From: Triglochin maritima
Lineage: Eukaryota > Streptophyta > Magnoliopsida > Alismatales > Juncaginaceae
Direction: 5' to 3'
Assembly (NCBI GenBank): GCA_963682175.1
Contig: OY821777.1
Coordinates: 16,078,001 to 16,142,000 of the forward strand
Length of the DNA stretch: 64,000 nucleotides
This document shows, piece by piece, positions 23,641 through 33,693 of the stretch. The notes under the pieces were generated by a model. That model was given only the letters and a program-made list of their open reading frames with translations, was not told the DNA's origin and made no database searches. Each line of letters opens with the position of its first letter. Positions within the stretch are counted from its first letter, which is position 1. A program made the position numbers and the translations under genes.

Positions 23641-23800
23641 TAACAAGTGAGATGGTTGTTCTTCATTACTAACTACTTAAAAAGTTGAGAATACTCTAAT
23701 GTTTTAGAAATTACCTCAATCGAGTGTAGTAGCAAACGACTGTAAACGTCGAACAATCTCTCCAATAAAACCAACTACAATAAACAACATTACGAATCAT
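23641..23800. repeat. Leader-exon direct repeat, copy 1 (MULE-2)
   Basis: Promoter-proximal copy of the 22010-22160 repeat. On the minus strand it ends in ACTCGATTGAG with a GTAATT donor and an intron leading to the PMD start codon at 23625. The two copies differ at scattered positions. Confidence 0.85.
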
Positions 23801-24326
23801 GTCAGAATTTTTTTAAATTTTTTGACATAACCTCTCTTATATTTTTCAAATTGGTAAATTTAAACCTGCACGGTAGAACAAACTAACAATAGTACAAAAT
23901 TGAATTCTAACATACATTCAAACTTACATACATTTAAACTCAAATAAATCACTTTTAAGTTTACATTCATTCAAATTAACATACATTCAAACCTAAATAA
24001 CAACAAAAAATCTAATTTTAATCACAATAATCATACTTAAATTCAACTATTTTTAAGATGACTACCGTAGACCTATAATCAACAAAACTAAATTCAATAA
24101 TCAACTATCAAACAAGAAATAAAACGTTTTGCCTAAAAACCCAAAATCGAATTCGAGTTTGCACCAAAATAGGTTCCTAAATCAACAAAAATACTACAAT
24201 CATACATAAAACAACAATGTATATCATCCTAATACATAAAAAAGGCAAGAAAACGGTGGAAAATGAAAAAAATCGAAATCCTAACCTTAAAAAACTCGGA
24301 AACTCGGCGGATGGGGAGAGGGGGGG

Positions 24327-24352
24327 CGTCGGGCTGTTTTTATAGCCCGACG
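24327..24352 (-). promoter_or_regulatory. MULE-2 core promoter: TATA box in an inverted repeat
   Basis: CGTCGGGCT (24327-24335) and AGCCCGACG (24344-24352) are perfect 9-nt arms around an A/T loop. On the minus strand CTATAAAAA overlaps the loop and one arm, giving a TATA box for transcripts running through the PMD and transposase genes. The arrangement is kept in MULE-1 at 5522-5547. Confidence 0.7.
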
Positions 24353-24353
24353 G

Positions 24354-24680
24354 AACTCGATGTTGGTAACGCCGAGTTGTTCCTTTAGAACTCGACACTG
24401 AGAGTGCCGAGTTCTATTTAAGTAACTGTTCTCCTGGCGCGTCAATCGTCTCATGCACGATCTGAGCGCCAGGAGAACAATTTATTAAATAGAACTCGAC
24501 ACTCTCAGTGCCGAGTTCTATTTGAATCACCTTAGTAAAAAATGTCAAGTGTTGGCCAATAGAAAACCAAGTAGAACTCGGCATCACCCATGTCGAGTTC
24601 TACCAAAGTTGAACTCGGCATCACCAGTGCTGAGTTCGCAAAAGATGAACTCGGCACTGGTGATGTCGAGTTCTCTATGC
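24354..24680. repeat. Right subterminal palindrome array of MULE-2
   Basis: Six palindromic AACTCGRCA ... TGCCGAGTT units (about 24354, 24388, 24490, 24572, 24612 and 24645) lie upstream of the TATA box as read on the minus strand. Between units two and three lies a separate inverted repeat, GTTCTCCTGGCGC ... GCGCCAGGAGAAC (about 24429-24481), around CTCATGCACGATCT. Confidence 0.85.
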
Positions 24681-24812
24681 ACACAAAAAACAAAACCCAC
24701 CACCGCCACGTGTCACCACGTGGTGGCAACAGGTCTAGTTTGAGAAATAGTTTTAATGAAGGTTTATTTTGACAATTTAAAAAAAAATTATTTTGAAAAA
24801 TTCCCAAAAAAA

Positions 24813-25107
24813 AATCCAATAAAATTTTAATCAAAAATATTGAAAGGATTATGATGTGATTTAATTCCTAAAAAATACATAAGAAATCATGAACATGGTA
24901 GCATGTTCAACTTTCAACTCTATCACATCTGATTTTTTAATACTAACATGAAATGTCAATTCAATCTTTAAAACCCACGTCTCATTTTTTTCACTTTAGG
25001 TTTTTCAAGTTAAGGATATTTGTAGTATGCATGTACATGTACTGGCTACTTGTGGTATGGAAAATTTAAAGCACTTTCCTCCTCCCAAAAGCGTGAAATC
25101 AACATGC
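24813..25107. other. AT-rich spacer between MULE-2 and MULE-3
   Basis: About 295 bp with no recognised feature between the two elements' target duplications. Confidence 0.6.
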
Positions 25108-25117
25108 ATATCATAAT

Positions 25118-25513
25118 GAGTTTTTTGCTTGCGTACCATCAAAACAATGTTAATTGATGAAATACCCATGGTTCTGATATAATTGGTCGTGTACGTATCA
25201 AAATCAATATAATTGGTCTCATACCCATCCGTCACGGTAGAGCCCACATCTGTCCGGCACTGTTAGCCTTTGCTGTCACATCATGTTATTTACCAACCGT
25301 TAACTCCTAACAGCACCATAATATGCTCATTAACATCCCGACCCGAGCCCAATTAAAGCTTAAAATCCCAACCCCTAAAATCTCAACCCCTAAATTTCCA
25401 ACACCAATTCTCCATCCAGACCCTAGTCCCTTTCCCCAACCACAACGAAATCGTAAATCACGACCGACCACCACATCCAAATCGCAGCCCAGCGTCTCCC
25501 CTTCGACATCGCC
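25118..25513. repeat. MULE-3 left terminal inverted repeat
   Basis: Begins GAGTTTTTTGCTTG and ends near TTCGACATCGCC; pairs with 29836-30232. Expected to hold promoter and transposase-binding sites for the plus-strand gene. Confidence 0.9.
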
Positions 25514-25946
25514 AAAACTTCAGGAAACCTAGCGGGGTCGGACAATCGCAATTGACTCACTCCCTGCCCACATTGGCGTGAAGATACACACTTGCAGCGG
25601 ATTGGTCAGGAAGCACACCTAGTAAGTGTCCTCTGTCTTTTCTCTTGTTAATTTCCATAACCTAGTTGTGGTTCATGTGTTTGCACTGATGAATGGTGGT
25701 TTGACACATTTGGTATTCTTGATAGGATGTGGTGATTTTTGAGCTTCTTGATTGATAGCAAATTTGAATATTTGTTGTCGTTTTGTTTTTGTTTTCGGTG
25801 TTATGTTGTGGTATTGGTCATGTCGGTTGTGAAAGATTTGAGGACCTAAAAACCCCACGCCACTCACTCTAATGTCTCACTAAATTGTCATGTTTGACTA
25901 ACTCATGCTTCATTTGTTACTTTGCAGTAATGTTAAAATCCCAAAT

Positions 25947-28560
25947 ATGACTGTCAATTTTTATCTCGGTGGTAAATGGACTAGGAGAAGTAATCGTGTA
26001 GTTCCTGTGGGGTTTGAGTTGATCAAGAAGGTGGTTGTAGTTGACAATGTTTCTATGGACTTAATTAGACAAGAAATTGGGTGTTGTGGTTTGGATGAGA
26101 CAACTGTGGATCTGAAGTATATGATACCACATAATGTAAGGAGAGATTATAAGCCATTGAGTACCGAAGAACATCTAGTGGAGGCTTTGGAGTTCCCAAA
26201 TCCAAAAATGGTATTGAATGTGTTCCTTACAACTGGGGGGAGGGGTATACAACTTGCAGAAGAAACTCCCACAGCCAAGTAGATATTGCAGTTCACACTG
26301 AAGTCCACCAAGCCGGCACATCACCAAGTCACGTTGCAACTACCTCAAGAATGAGCTGCACTCATCCAAGGCAAAGGTCACCTTCAATAGAAAGGGGAAA
26401 TGCTTCAAGAATGAGTTGCAACCCTCCAATGCAAAGGTCACCTTCAGTAGAAAAGGGAAATACTTGAAGAATGAGTTGTAGCCCTCCAAGGCAGAGGTCA
26501 CCTTCAGTAGAAAGGGGAAATGCTTCAAGAATGAGTTGCAACCCTCCAAGGCACAGGTCACCTTTAGTTGAAAGAAGAACTACAGAATTAGAAGGTGTAA
26601 GGCATGACTTTTGTGAGGCAAACAATCCAACCATTGCAGATCATGATGATGATGACATGGATCCCAATTTACGTGAAGATAGTGATGCTGATGATTCTAA
26701 CTATGAAGCACCTCATAATGATGATTTAGATGATCACATAGAGGACCTTGTGGATGAGGATGTTAGTATTATAGAAGATATGGAAGCACAATATGAAGGC
26801 CCACTGAGCAGCACAGTTGACCTGGAGAATCCAGTTAAAGAAGTTGGGAGGAGATTTCCTAATGCCAAGATGTTCAAGTTAGCCCTCATTCAGTATTGTA
26901 TACTAAATGAATGTGCTTTGACTTACAAGAGGAGTCAACCTGAGTATGTAACTGCCATATGCAAAGATAGCAAGTGTAAATGGAAGATTTATGCATCTAG
27001 AGAAAGAGGTGGAATCATTTTTCAGATTAGAACTCTTAGAGGTCCCCACACATGTTGTTCTGTGAACAAATCTGGTTCTCAAATGTCTACAAAACATTGA
27101 GTTGCAAGTAAATGTAAGTCGTGGTTGATTCAAGATGACAACTTGACCACTAAACACATCAGAGATCAACTGACCAGGAAATATCATGTCGAGTTACCTT
27201 GTCATAAAGTTTGGAGAGGGAAACAATTAGCTTTCAAGCAAATACATGGTTGAGATGAACAACAGTACCACCTACTACTTGCACTGGTTAGTCAACTGAG
27301 AAAGAGGAACCCTGACAATGTTATTGACCTACAAGTGAAGCCAGATGGAACATTCGTAGGTTTATTTATATTTTTTGAGGCTTGCAAACAAGGGTTTTTG
27401 AGAGGTTGCAGACCACTGATCGGTTTGGATGGTTGTCACATTAAGAATCTGCAGGGTGGAGTAATGTTGTCTCCAACAGCTTGTGATGCCAACACCGGGT
27501 TGTTCCCTTGGCAGTTGCAATCACAACAGTAAAGTCCACTAGTACTTGGTCTTGGTTTCTGAATTATCTAAATGAATGAATTGGCTATCCTGAGGGTTTA
27601 GTGGTGATAAGTAACAGATGCAAAGGATTGGAAGAGGCAGTGTTACAACATTACCCAGGTTGTGAACATAGAACGTGTATGCGCCACTTGTACAAGAACT
27701 TTCAGAGGAAGTTTAATGGCTCCCTAATGCAAGGCCTGGTGTGGGATGCAGCAATGTCATACACTAGAGAGGACTTCAACAATTACATGAGGGAACTACA
27801 AATGGTCAATAAGGAGGCTTTTAAATGGTTGATGAGAGTTGAATACAAAGATAAGTTATGGAGCAGATGCCAATTCGGTTCTCTAGGCAAGTCATTCTAC
27901 ATTACAAACAATGTTAGTGAGTCCTTCAACTACTACTTGAATGATGCAAGACACCTTCCAATTGTTGCTATGATGAACTCCATTAGAAGGAAATTCATGA
28001 AGACAATTTACTTGAAACATAAAAGAGCTGTTGGGTGGGATGATAATCTATCTCCTGTTGGAAGGGAATGGTTGAAAGCAATGACCAAGACATTGGGATG
28101 GTACACATTCATTAGGTCAACGGAATATGTGGCTGAGGTTACAAGTGAATATGAGACACATGTTGTACATCTGGGAGAGAAAACTTGTACATGTAGGTAC
28201 TGGCAAATGGTGGGTCTACCATGCAAACATGCCACTGCCTTCATAGGCACATTTAGAGAGCTTGTATGGGAGAACTATGTAAGCAAGTGGTGCACCAAGG
28301 AATTATATGTAGCTACTTATGAGCTGAACATTAGTCCACTGCCAGATCAGTCCACTTGGGTTGCTGATCCTGAGCAAATTGAAGTGGTCAAAGCCCTCCC
28401 TTCAGTTAGAGAGGCTGGAAGACCACAGAAGAAGAGACTGAGACCAATTGATGAACCCCATCCAAGTCAAAGGAGACATAAATGCAAGAGGTGTAGGAAT
28501 TATGGTCATCATGCGAAGAAGTGTAGAGAGTCTATTCCTACTCAAACGAGTCAGACATAG
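25947..28560 (+). pseudogene. Broken MULE transposase (MULE-3) with PB1-like N terminus
   Basis: ATG 25947 follows TTTGCAG and opens MTVNFYLGGKW, the PB1-like domain common in this plant MULE group. Then come a 20-residue repeat region (26341-26580), an acidic linker (HDDDDMDPN, DDLDDHIEDLVDEDVS), the MuDR DNA-binding region (VGRRFPNAKMFKLAL, CKDSKCKWKIYAS), the catalytic core (first D in IGLDGCHIK; second acidic site reads VVISNRCKGLEEAV; E in NNVSESFNYYL), a SWIM finger (CTCRYWQMVGLPCKH) and a CX2CX4HX4C knuckle (CKRCRNYGHHAKKC). Breaks: frameshift near 26265, TGA near 26464, TGA at 27098-27100, TGA at 27251-27253, a frameshift near 27506 and TGA at 27577-27579. The second catalytic Asp is Asn. 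Clearly inactive. Confidence 0.92.
26341..26580 (+). repeat. Four tandem 60-bp repeats in the MULE-3 transposase
   Basis: The period is exactly 60 bp over 240 bp; each unit encodes a 20-residue motif with core PPRQRSPSVERGN, basic and Ser/Pro-rich. Units differ by a few substitutions. One unit (ending about 26465) carries a TCA to TGA type stop. Confidence 0.92.
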
Positions 28561-29137
28561 TCCAGGTGAATTTTGTGAACTGTAGAAGACAGATGATAAT
28601 GTAGTAAGAAATGTTGGTTAACATGATGTATATGTGGGAATTAATGGTTATATACTTAAGTGTTTTGTGCTACATATGAAGCTGCAATTTTAAGTTATAT
28701 CAAGCTGCAAATTTTAGTTCTTTTTTTATGCAATTTAGTACTACATGTTTGGCTGCAATTTTAGCTGCAATATGTTGTTGAATTCAGGTTGTTGTTTGTG
28801 TGGTTATATGTGCAATTTGGTCAATTCTGAGATGCATATTAAGCCTCAAACTTGGTTGCATATCAACCTGCAAATTTAACATCTTTTTGCATGCAATTTA
28901 GTACTGCATGTTTGGTTGCCATATCTTGGTTCATTTATTATGCACTCAACTACACATGAAAATTTGGCTGCAATTTCTGTACTGCACTACTCATGAAAAT
29001 TCTCTCCAAACAAGCATGACAATAAGCAGTTAACGAACATCACATTGAACTTGACAAAACAAAGGTTACATGAGATTATACAACACATTGAACTTGACGA
29101 ACATAGGTTAACACCAACAAAAGACCAACACCAACAA
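28561..29137. other. Region between the convergent MULE-3 genes
   Basis: AT-rich, with imperfect internal duplication: AGCTGCAAATTTTAG ... GCAATTTAGTACTACATG at about 28700-28760 recurs at about 28868-28925. It presumably holds 3' untranslated regions of both genes. Confidence 0.5.
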
Positions 29138-29777
29138 CTACGCAAAACTCTTAAACATCAAAGCCATACCAATAACATACAATATTTTGACAACCAAACC
29201 AATCTTCTTCAACAGTGCAACAACTTCGGCAAGCAGTCGTTCAACTTCGTCAACCTTCTTCTCAAGCCGGACACACAATTCTTTAAGGTTCGGATCAACG
29301 TCATTCCAATCGACCCAAGCAAAGAATGTGCAAGGCTTTACATGACTGCCAATTCCAAATCAAGAAACAAACACCTTCTTCCATACACACATGTTCAATT
29401 TGCATTAACATAAAAGATACTGAAAAGCTGGGAATGCACTATTGTCAAAATTACATGCACTTAATGACAAAACATATGGCCTCCGTGATACTCAAAATCT
29501 GAATGTCGGTAGTTGTATTAATCAAGGCACTCATGAATTAATAAAAAATATAGGTTATCTGAATGAGTTCAAACTCAAACTCGGGCAGTCATGTATTAAA
29601 TCAACGAAATTAAAAAAACCTAACCTTCCCATAATTCAGGCACCCGTAAAACCTTCGGTCATAGCTCCAACCCTTCTTCGAAGTTCTAATGCTCGCTTGC
29701 AGCGCACAACTGCAATAGGGGACAAGAAGTTCGGGGTAGTTGGTTGTGGATTCGAAAAGGGAGTCGCCACTGGACAT
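29138..29777 (-). CDS. GRF-type zinc-finger protein with coiled coil and C-terminal membrane segment, carried by MULE-3
   Basis: Exon 1 (29777-29625) encodes MSSGDSLFESTTNYPELLVP then YCSCALQAS and DRRFYGCLNYGK; exon 2 (29335-29138) encodes PCTFFAWVDWNDVDPNLKEL to the stop TAG. The intron (29624-29336) has GT and AG ends and the join is in frame, giving 116 residues. Cys22, Cys24, Cys46 and Cys53, with RRFYGC and CTFFAWVD, fit the GRF zinc finger, a nucleic-acid-binding fold. Residues about 66-95 (LEKKVDEVERLLAEVVALLKK) are heptad-like, and about 96-115 (GLVVKILYVIGMALMF) is hydrophobic. Host plants have many such small GRF proteins. The gene reads out of the right TIR, converging on the transposase, the layout of mudrB in maize MuDR. 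Unlike the transposase it shows no stop or frameshift. An alternative acceptor at 29346-29347 would break the frame. Confidence 0.8.
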
Positions 29778-29835
29778 GACTAAGGGAGAAAAGTCAGTTG
29801 TGGTTGGGAAACGAGAGGGGCGACTAACCTTAAAT

Positions 29836-30232
29836 GGCGATGTCGAGGGAGAGACGTTGGGCTGTGATTTGGTTGTGGTGGTCGGTCGTGATTTGCGATT
29901 TCACTGTGGTTGGGAAAAGGGACTAGGGTTTGGTTGGAAAATTGGGGTCGGAAATTTAGGAGTCGGGATTTTAGGGGTTGGGATTTTAAGCTTTAATTGG
30001 GCTCAGGTCGGGATGTTAATGAGCATATTATGGTGTTGTTAAGAGTTAACGGTTGGTAAATAACAAGACGTGACAGAAAAGGTTAACAATGTCCGACGGA
30101 TGTGAGCCTATCGTAACAGATGGGTATGAGACCAATTATATTGGTTTTGATACGTACACGACCAATTATCTCAGAACCATAGGTATTTCGCCAATTAACG
30201 CTATTTTGATGGGTACACAAGCAAAAAAACCC
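29836..30232. repeat. MULE-3 right terminal inverted repeat
   Basis: Inverted partner of 25118-25513. It ends 58 bp upstream (minus strand) of the GRF gene start codon, so it should provide that gene's promoter. Confidence 0.9.
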
Positions 30233-30242
30233 ATATCATAAT

Positions 30243-32394
30243 TAATGTGGTTGTTTCGTTGGAACTTTCTTCACCATTCATCATAAGATGAGTGACTAGG
30301 ATGTATGGATTGGACCTCTCCAATTCTACAAGAATTAAGAAGGATCCTAGGGATGCAACCCTTACTTGTTGGGGGTAGTGGTTTCAGACTTTGGGTTTCA
30401 ATTTTTACTTGTTAAAAAAATATGTTTGGACCATTTCCAATTTGAAACTGCAACCCACCTATCCTAAACAGGGGTGGGTATCAAAAAGTTCTAGTCCATT
30501 AAAAAATATTAGGTAAGAGTGGATGTAAGTTCTATTTTCACTTCTTAACAACATGTGGTTAGTGGATACCGATGATACTCCCCCATCAAAACTAACCACA
30601 AAACTGTAAACTAATGATTTTGTACATTAAATTAAAATTAAAAAAAATCAAGATAACAGATTAAAAATTAATTAAAAAACTAATGCGGACCAAACCGATC
30701 CGAACCCGGAACGCATAATTTTTCTGTTACTTTACCTTTGACCGAATAATTCATTTTCTCACTTTTCATTCCAAATGCACCTTTTCATTTCCTCGCTTTC
30801 TCACTTTTCTGTAATGAGTCAATGCTACGTCCAGTGGTTTATGAAATCCAGATTTTTGAAGTTGTTAGCAAAAAAAAAAAAGAAGTATTATATATATGTA
30901 TCTAGAATCAAAATATTACTGACCTCTAAGATTAATGTCTTTGAATGTATCTTTTCAACCTGAAATTTCACTTGATAAAGTGCTATATTTGCAAATATCA
31001 TGTTTGAATGTGATTGTGCGTTACGATTTGCAATTAGTTTAGGTTGCAATTGAATGTGATATTTGTGAATTCTATGGAAATTGTCATTGATGGGATTTCC
31101 AAATCTCAAGATTTCTAAATGACGTGATTTGTATTTGCTATGTTTGGAAAAATATATACTATTTTAAAATGACAACAAAAAATTATATGATATTTTATTA
31201 GTTTTTCATTTCGAATTACGTCCAAACCATAAAAACCGCATGAAATCATATTCAAAACATAACATTAATATTTTGCATTAATTTGGATGACAATTTTTTT
31301 AAAAGTTGCGTGGAATTTCGAAATTCCTCCTCTTATTATGGAATTTGGTTTTAACAAATTTAACGTAGAAGTGAAATTTCAAGTTATTATGACGGATTTG
31401 CAAATTACAGCACAATCTCAACAAAATATGATTGTTGTATATGTGGTATTTTGAAATTTCATGAAATTTAATGTTCAAGTGAAATTCCAATTAAAATGTA
31501 ACAACCAAACAAAACTCTATGATATTTTGAAATTTTAAATCTATAAACAAAATGCAAACTAAATTCCGTGGTGTAAGGATGAACTCAAACTGTCACGCTA
31601 CTTAGTTTAACTTTAGTTATCAAATTAATATAAAATATTAATGTTAAGTCTCAAATATAATTTTATGCATAGTAGGATGTGGTTTTATGGTTTGGATACA
31701 ATTCCAAATTAGGAAACCAATAAGATATCATACAATTTTTTAGTTGTTATTTTAAAGTAACGTGTTTATCCAAGTAAAAAATATATTAATTACTTCATTA
31801 ATTTATAAATTCTGAGATTTGTAAACTGTATTAATTGTAAAATCCATGGAACTTGCAAATCTAAGTAAAGTAGCATTTTGATCGGATTAAAACTTCTTAT
31901 TTTGTCATTTATTCCCTTAAACACTGACTTTTCCTCTTTCGGCCTCGAATGATGCTGACTTTATGTTTTGCCAAGCCAAGTATGAATCCGATCATTTTTC
32001 CATGAAACTATAACCAACGCTCTTGCAAAAAAAAAAAAACCCTTTATTGTGATTTTCCTATAGGTCTGTCCAACATTGTTCACCTGGACAAGATTTATGG
32101 TAAAAAATTCTAGACATAATAAATGTGGTTGAGTACGGTTTGTTTCAATTTCTTCCAAGTTGTGTGATTATATCACGTGTTACCTTTTGATATATAGGGT
32201 GTTTCGATGGACCACAAACTAGAATTTCCCCCCCCCCCCCCAGATTCTCAGCTTTTCCAGAAACTGCATCCAAAAGGGTTTTTGAAAGCCAAGTCCGAAA
32301 GAAAGAAAAAATACTATGAGTTTAATTATTTTTTTGTACTAGCAAAAAATTCGGAAAGAAAGCTTTTCCGGTTTATTGGTGGGTCCAATGTAGG
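30243..32394. other. AT-rich intergenic DNA
   Basis: No gene is recognised. From about 30950 to 31560 short phrases such as GAAATTTCA and ATTTGCAAAT recur in both orientations and may be an old MITE, but termini are not definable. A C-homopolymer occurs at about 32228-32241. Confidence 0.45.
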
Positions 32395-32922
32395 TAGGGC
32401 TATAAATGGGTAGAATTTTACTTGTAACCCGTCCCGCGTAATGCGGGTAACGGACAAAAAATGTTACCCGTCAACCTGCAACCCGCCTAATAAGCGGGGC
32501 GGGCTGCGGTTGTCTTGCAACCCGCCCCGCATAACCCGCAACCCGCATAATCAAATATATTATTAATTTTTTATATATCAAAATCATTTTAATGTTTTGA
32601 TTTTACCTATAATCATTAAACCACCGTACCAAGTCCTTATTTAACACTTACCAAATGTCTAATTTTTCACTCACCACGTATCTAATTTTCCAAAAAATGC
32701 AATGAGTGATTAATATTTCTCAAGTTTTGATGTTCTTTTATTTTTCTTAGGAAAAATCAATTTTTTTAAAACCCACTCCGTATTACCTAGTCCAACCTTA
32801 AGCAGGGCGGGTAGCGGTTCTTTTATTTTTGACCCGTCCCGCCCCACATACCCGCTTAACTTAGGCGGGACGGGTAGCGGTGGACCAAAAACCCGCTCCG
32901 TCTTGCCCCGCTTACACCCCTA
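32395..32922. mobile_element. Non-autonomous hAT MITE (related to 9114-9694)
   Basis: TAGGGCTATAAATGGG (left) and, inverted, TAGGGGTGTAAGCGGGG (right) bound 528 bp rich in ACCCGC/GCGGGT. Flanks AATGTAGG and CACGTAGG match at six of eight positions, a decayed 8-bp duplication. It lies at the very tip of another MITE starting at 32927. Confidence 0.75.
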
Positions 32923-32926
32923 CACG

Positions 32927-33085
32927 TAGGGGTGTAATAAAGTCGAGTTCGAGCGAGCAAGGTAGGCTCGAACTCGGCTCAAAACCAAACTTTTGAAACT
33001 CATGCTTGGCTCGAGCCAAATAAATTAGGCTCCAACTCAACTCAGGTTAGATAACTGAGCGGCTCGACTTGCTCGAAGGTTTTAT
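32927..33085. mobile_element. Truncated MITE of the TAGGGGTGTAA / GAGCTCGAGC type
   Basis: TAGGGGTGTAATAAAG followed by alternating GAGTTCGAGCGAGC and GGCTCGAGCC text is the left end of a common plant hAT-type MITE. No matching right end is found, so it is truncated. Confidence 0.5.
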
Positions 33086-33477
33086 AGAACCAACATCTAG
33101 TAGAACATTCTGAATAGTTGATACGGGACTAAAGAGAAGATGCATGAAAAATTACGCATTTAATGCAACACCTAATAGTTAGGTTAATATTGCATAATCA
33201 ACTGTTAATACCAAAAAAAACACCGAACCGAATCCTCTATTCCGAACCATAATCAACTATGAATCCCAAACCCTAAGGACTAAGAGCAAGGCCCTTGCCA
33301 CCACAACAAAAGCCGAATCACTCTTTTTTTACAGTAATTAGTATAAAAACCACTAATCCACGTTTCATTACGGATGTGAATTAGGTGTTACTCAAATCAA
33401 ATATATTCTATATACATTATATTACATGAGTAATATACATGTTAAAATGAGTAGGTAAGTATCCAAATAAATATACA
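33086..33477. other. AT-rich DNA left of the copia element
   Basis: No recognisable feature. Confidence 0.5.
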
Positions 33478-33693
33478 TGTTGTGAAATATTATGGATGTT
33501 TCACCTTCTCCTCCCATAACTTTATCAACATCTCACATTCTCATTTGTAACTCTTGTTATATACCCCATTTCATTTGATTCTTTTAGCCTATAAATATGA
33601 GACTATCATAATACTTTGGTGACGATGAAATACAACAATTATTCACTTTTAAATCTTCATATCATTTGCTTCATGTCTATTTATTTCATAACA
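33478..33693 (+). repeat. Left LTR of the copia element
   Basis: TGTTGTGAAATATTATGG to ATTTCATAACA; 216 bp, TATA box CCTATAAATATGAG at about 33589. The right copy is 38874-39065. Confidence 0.8.

Larger units (their letters stand above)
18501..24804 (-). mobile_element. MULE-2: 6.3-kb Mutator-like element carrying transposase and PMD genes
   Basis: The left end GGAATTTTTTTCAAAATAAT (18501) and right end ATTATTTTGAAAAATTCC (to 24804) are inverted repeats, followed inward on both sides by matching text (CAAAATAAACC, AAACTATTTCTCAAAC, CCACGTG region and palindromic arrays). CAAAAAAA flanks both ends (18493-18500 and 24805-24812), 8 bp within an A-rich target, compatible with the 8-11-bp MULE duplication. 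Genes run on the minus strand from the promoter near 24340: a two-exon PMD gene, then a transposase pseudogene. Confidence 0.93.
25118..30232 (+). mobile_element. MULE-3: MuDR-like element with long TIRs and two convergent genes
   Basis: TIRs of about 396 bp at 25118-25513 and 29836-30232 share text such as GCTTGYGTACCCATCAAAA-like ends, CCAATTATATTGGT, CACCATAATATGCTC and GGGTTGGGATTTTAAGC (inverted). ATATCATAAT flanks both ends (25108-25117 and 30233-30242; an extra C would make 11 bp), matching MULE duplications. The plus strand encodes a decayed transposase from the left TIR; the minus strand encodes a GRF zinc-finger protein from the right TIR. The TIRs differ at scattered positions, so insertion is not very recent. 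Confidence 0.94.

Noticed and set aside
29045..29783. Plus-strand frames of 122 and 113 codons
   Set aside because: They are the antisense of the GRF gene's exons and intron; the minus strand has the domain signature and splice sites.
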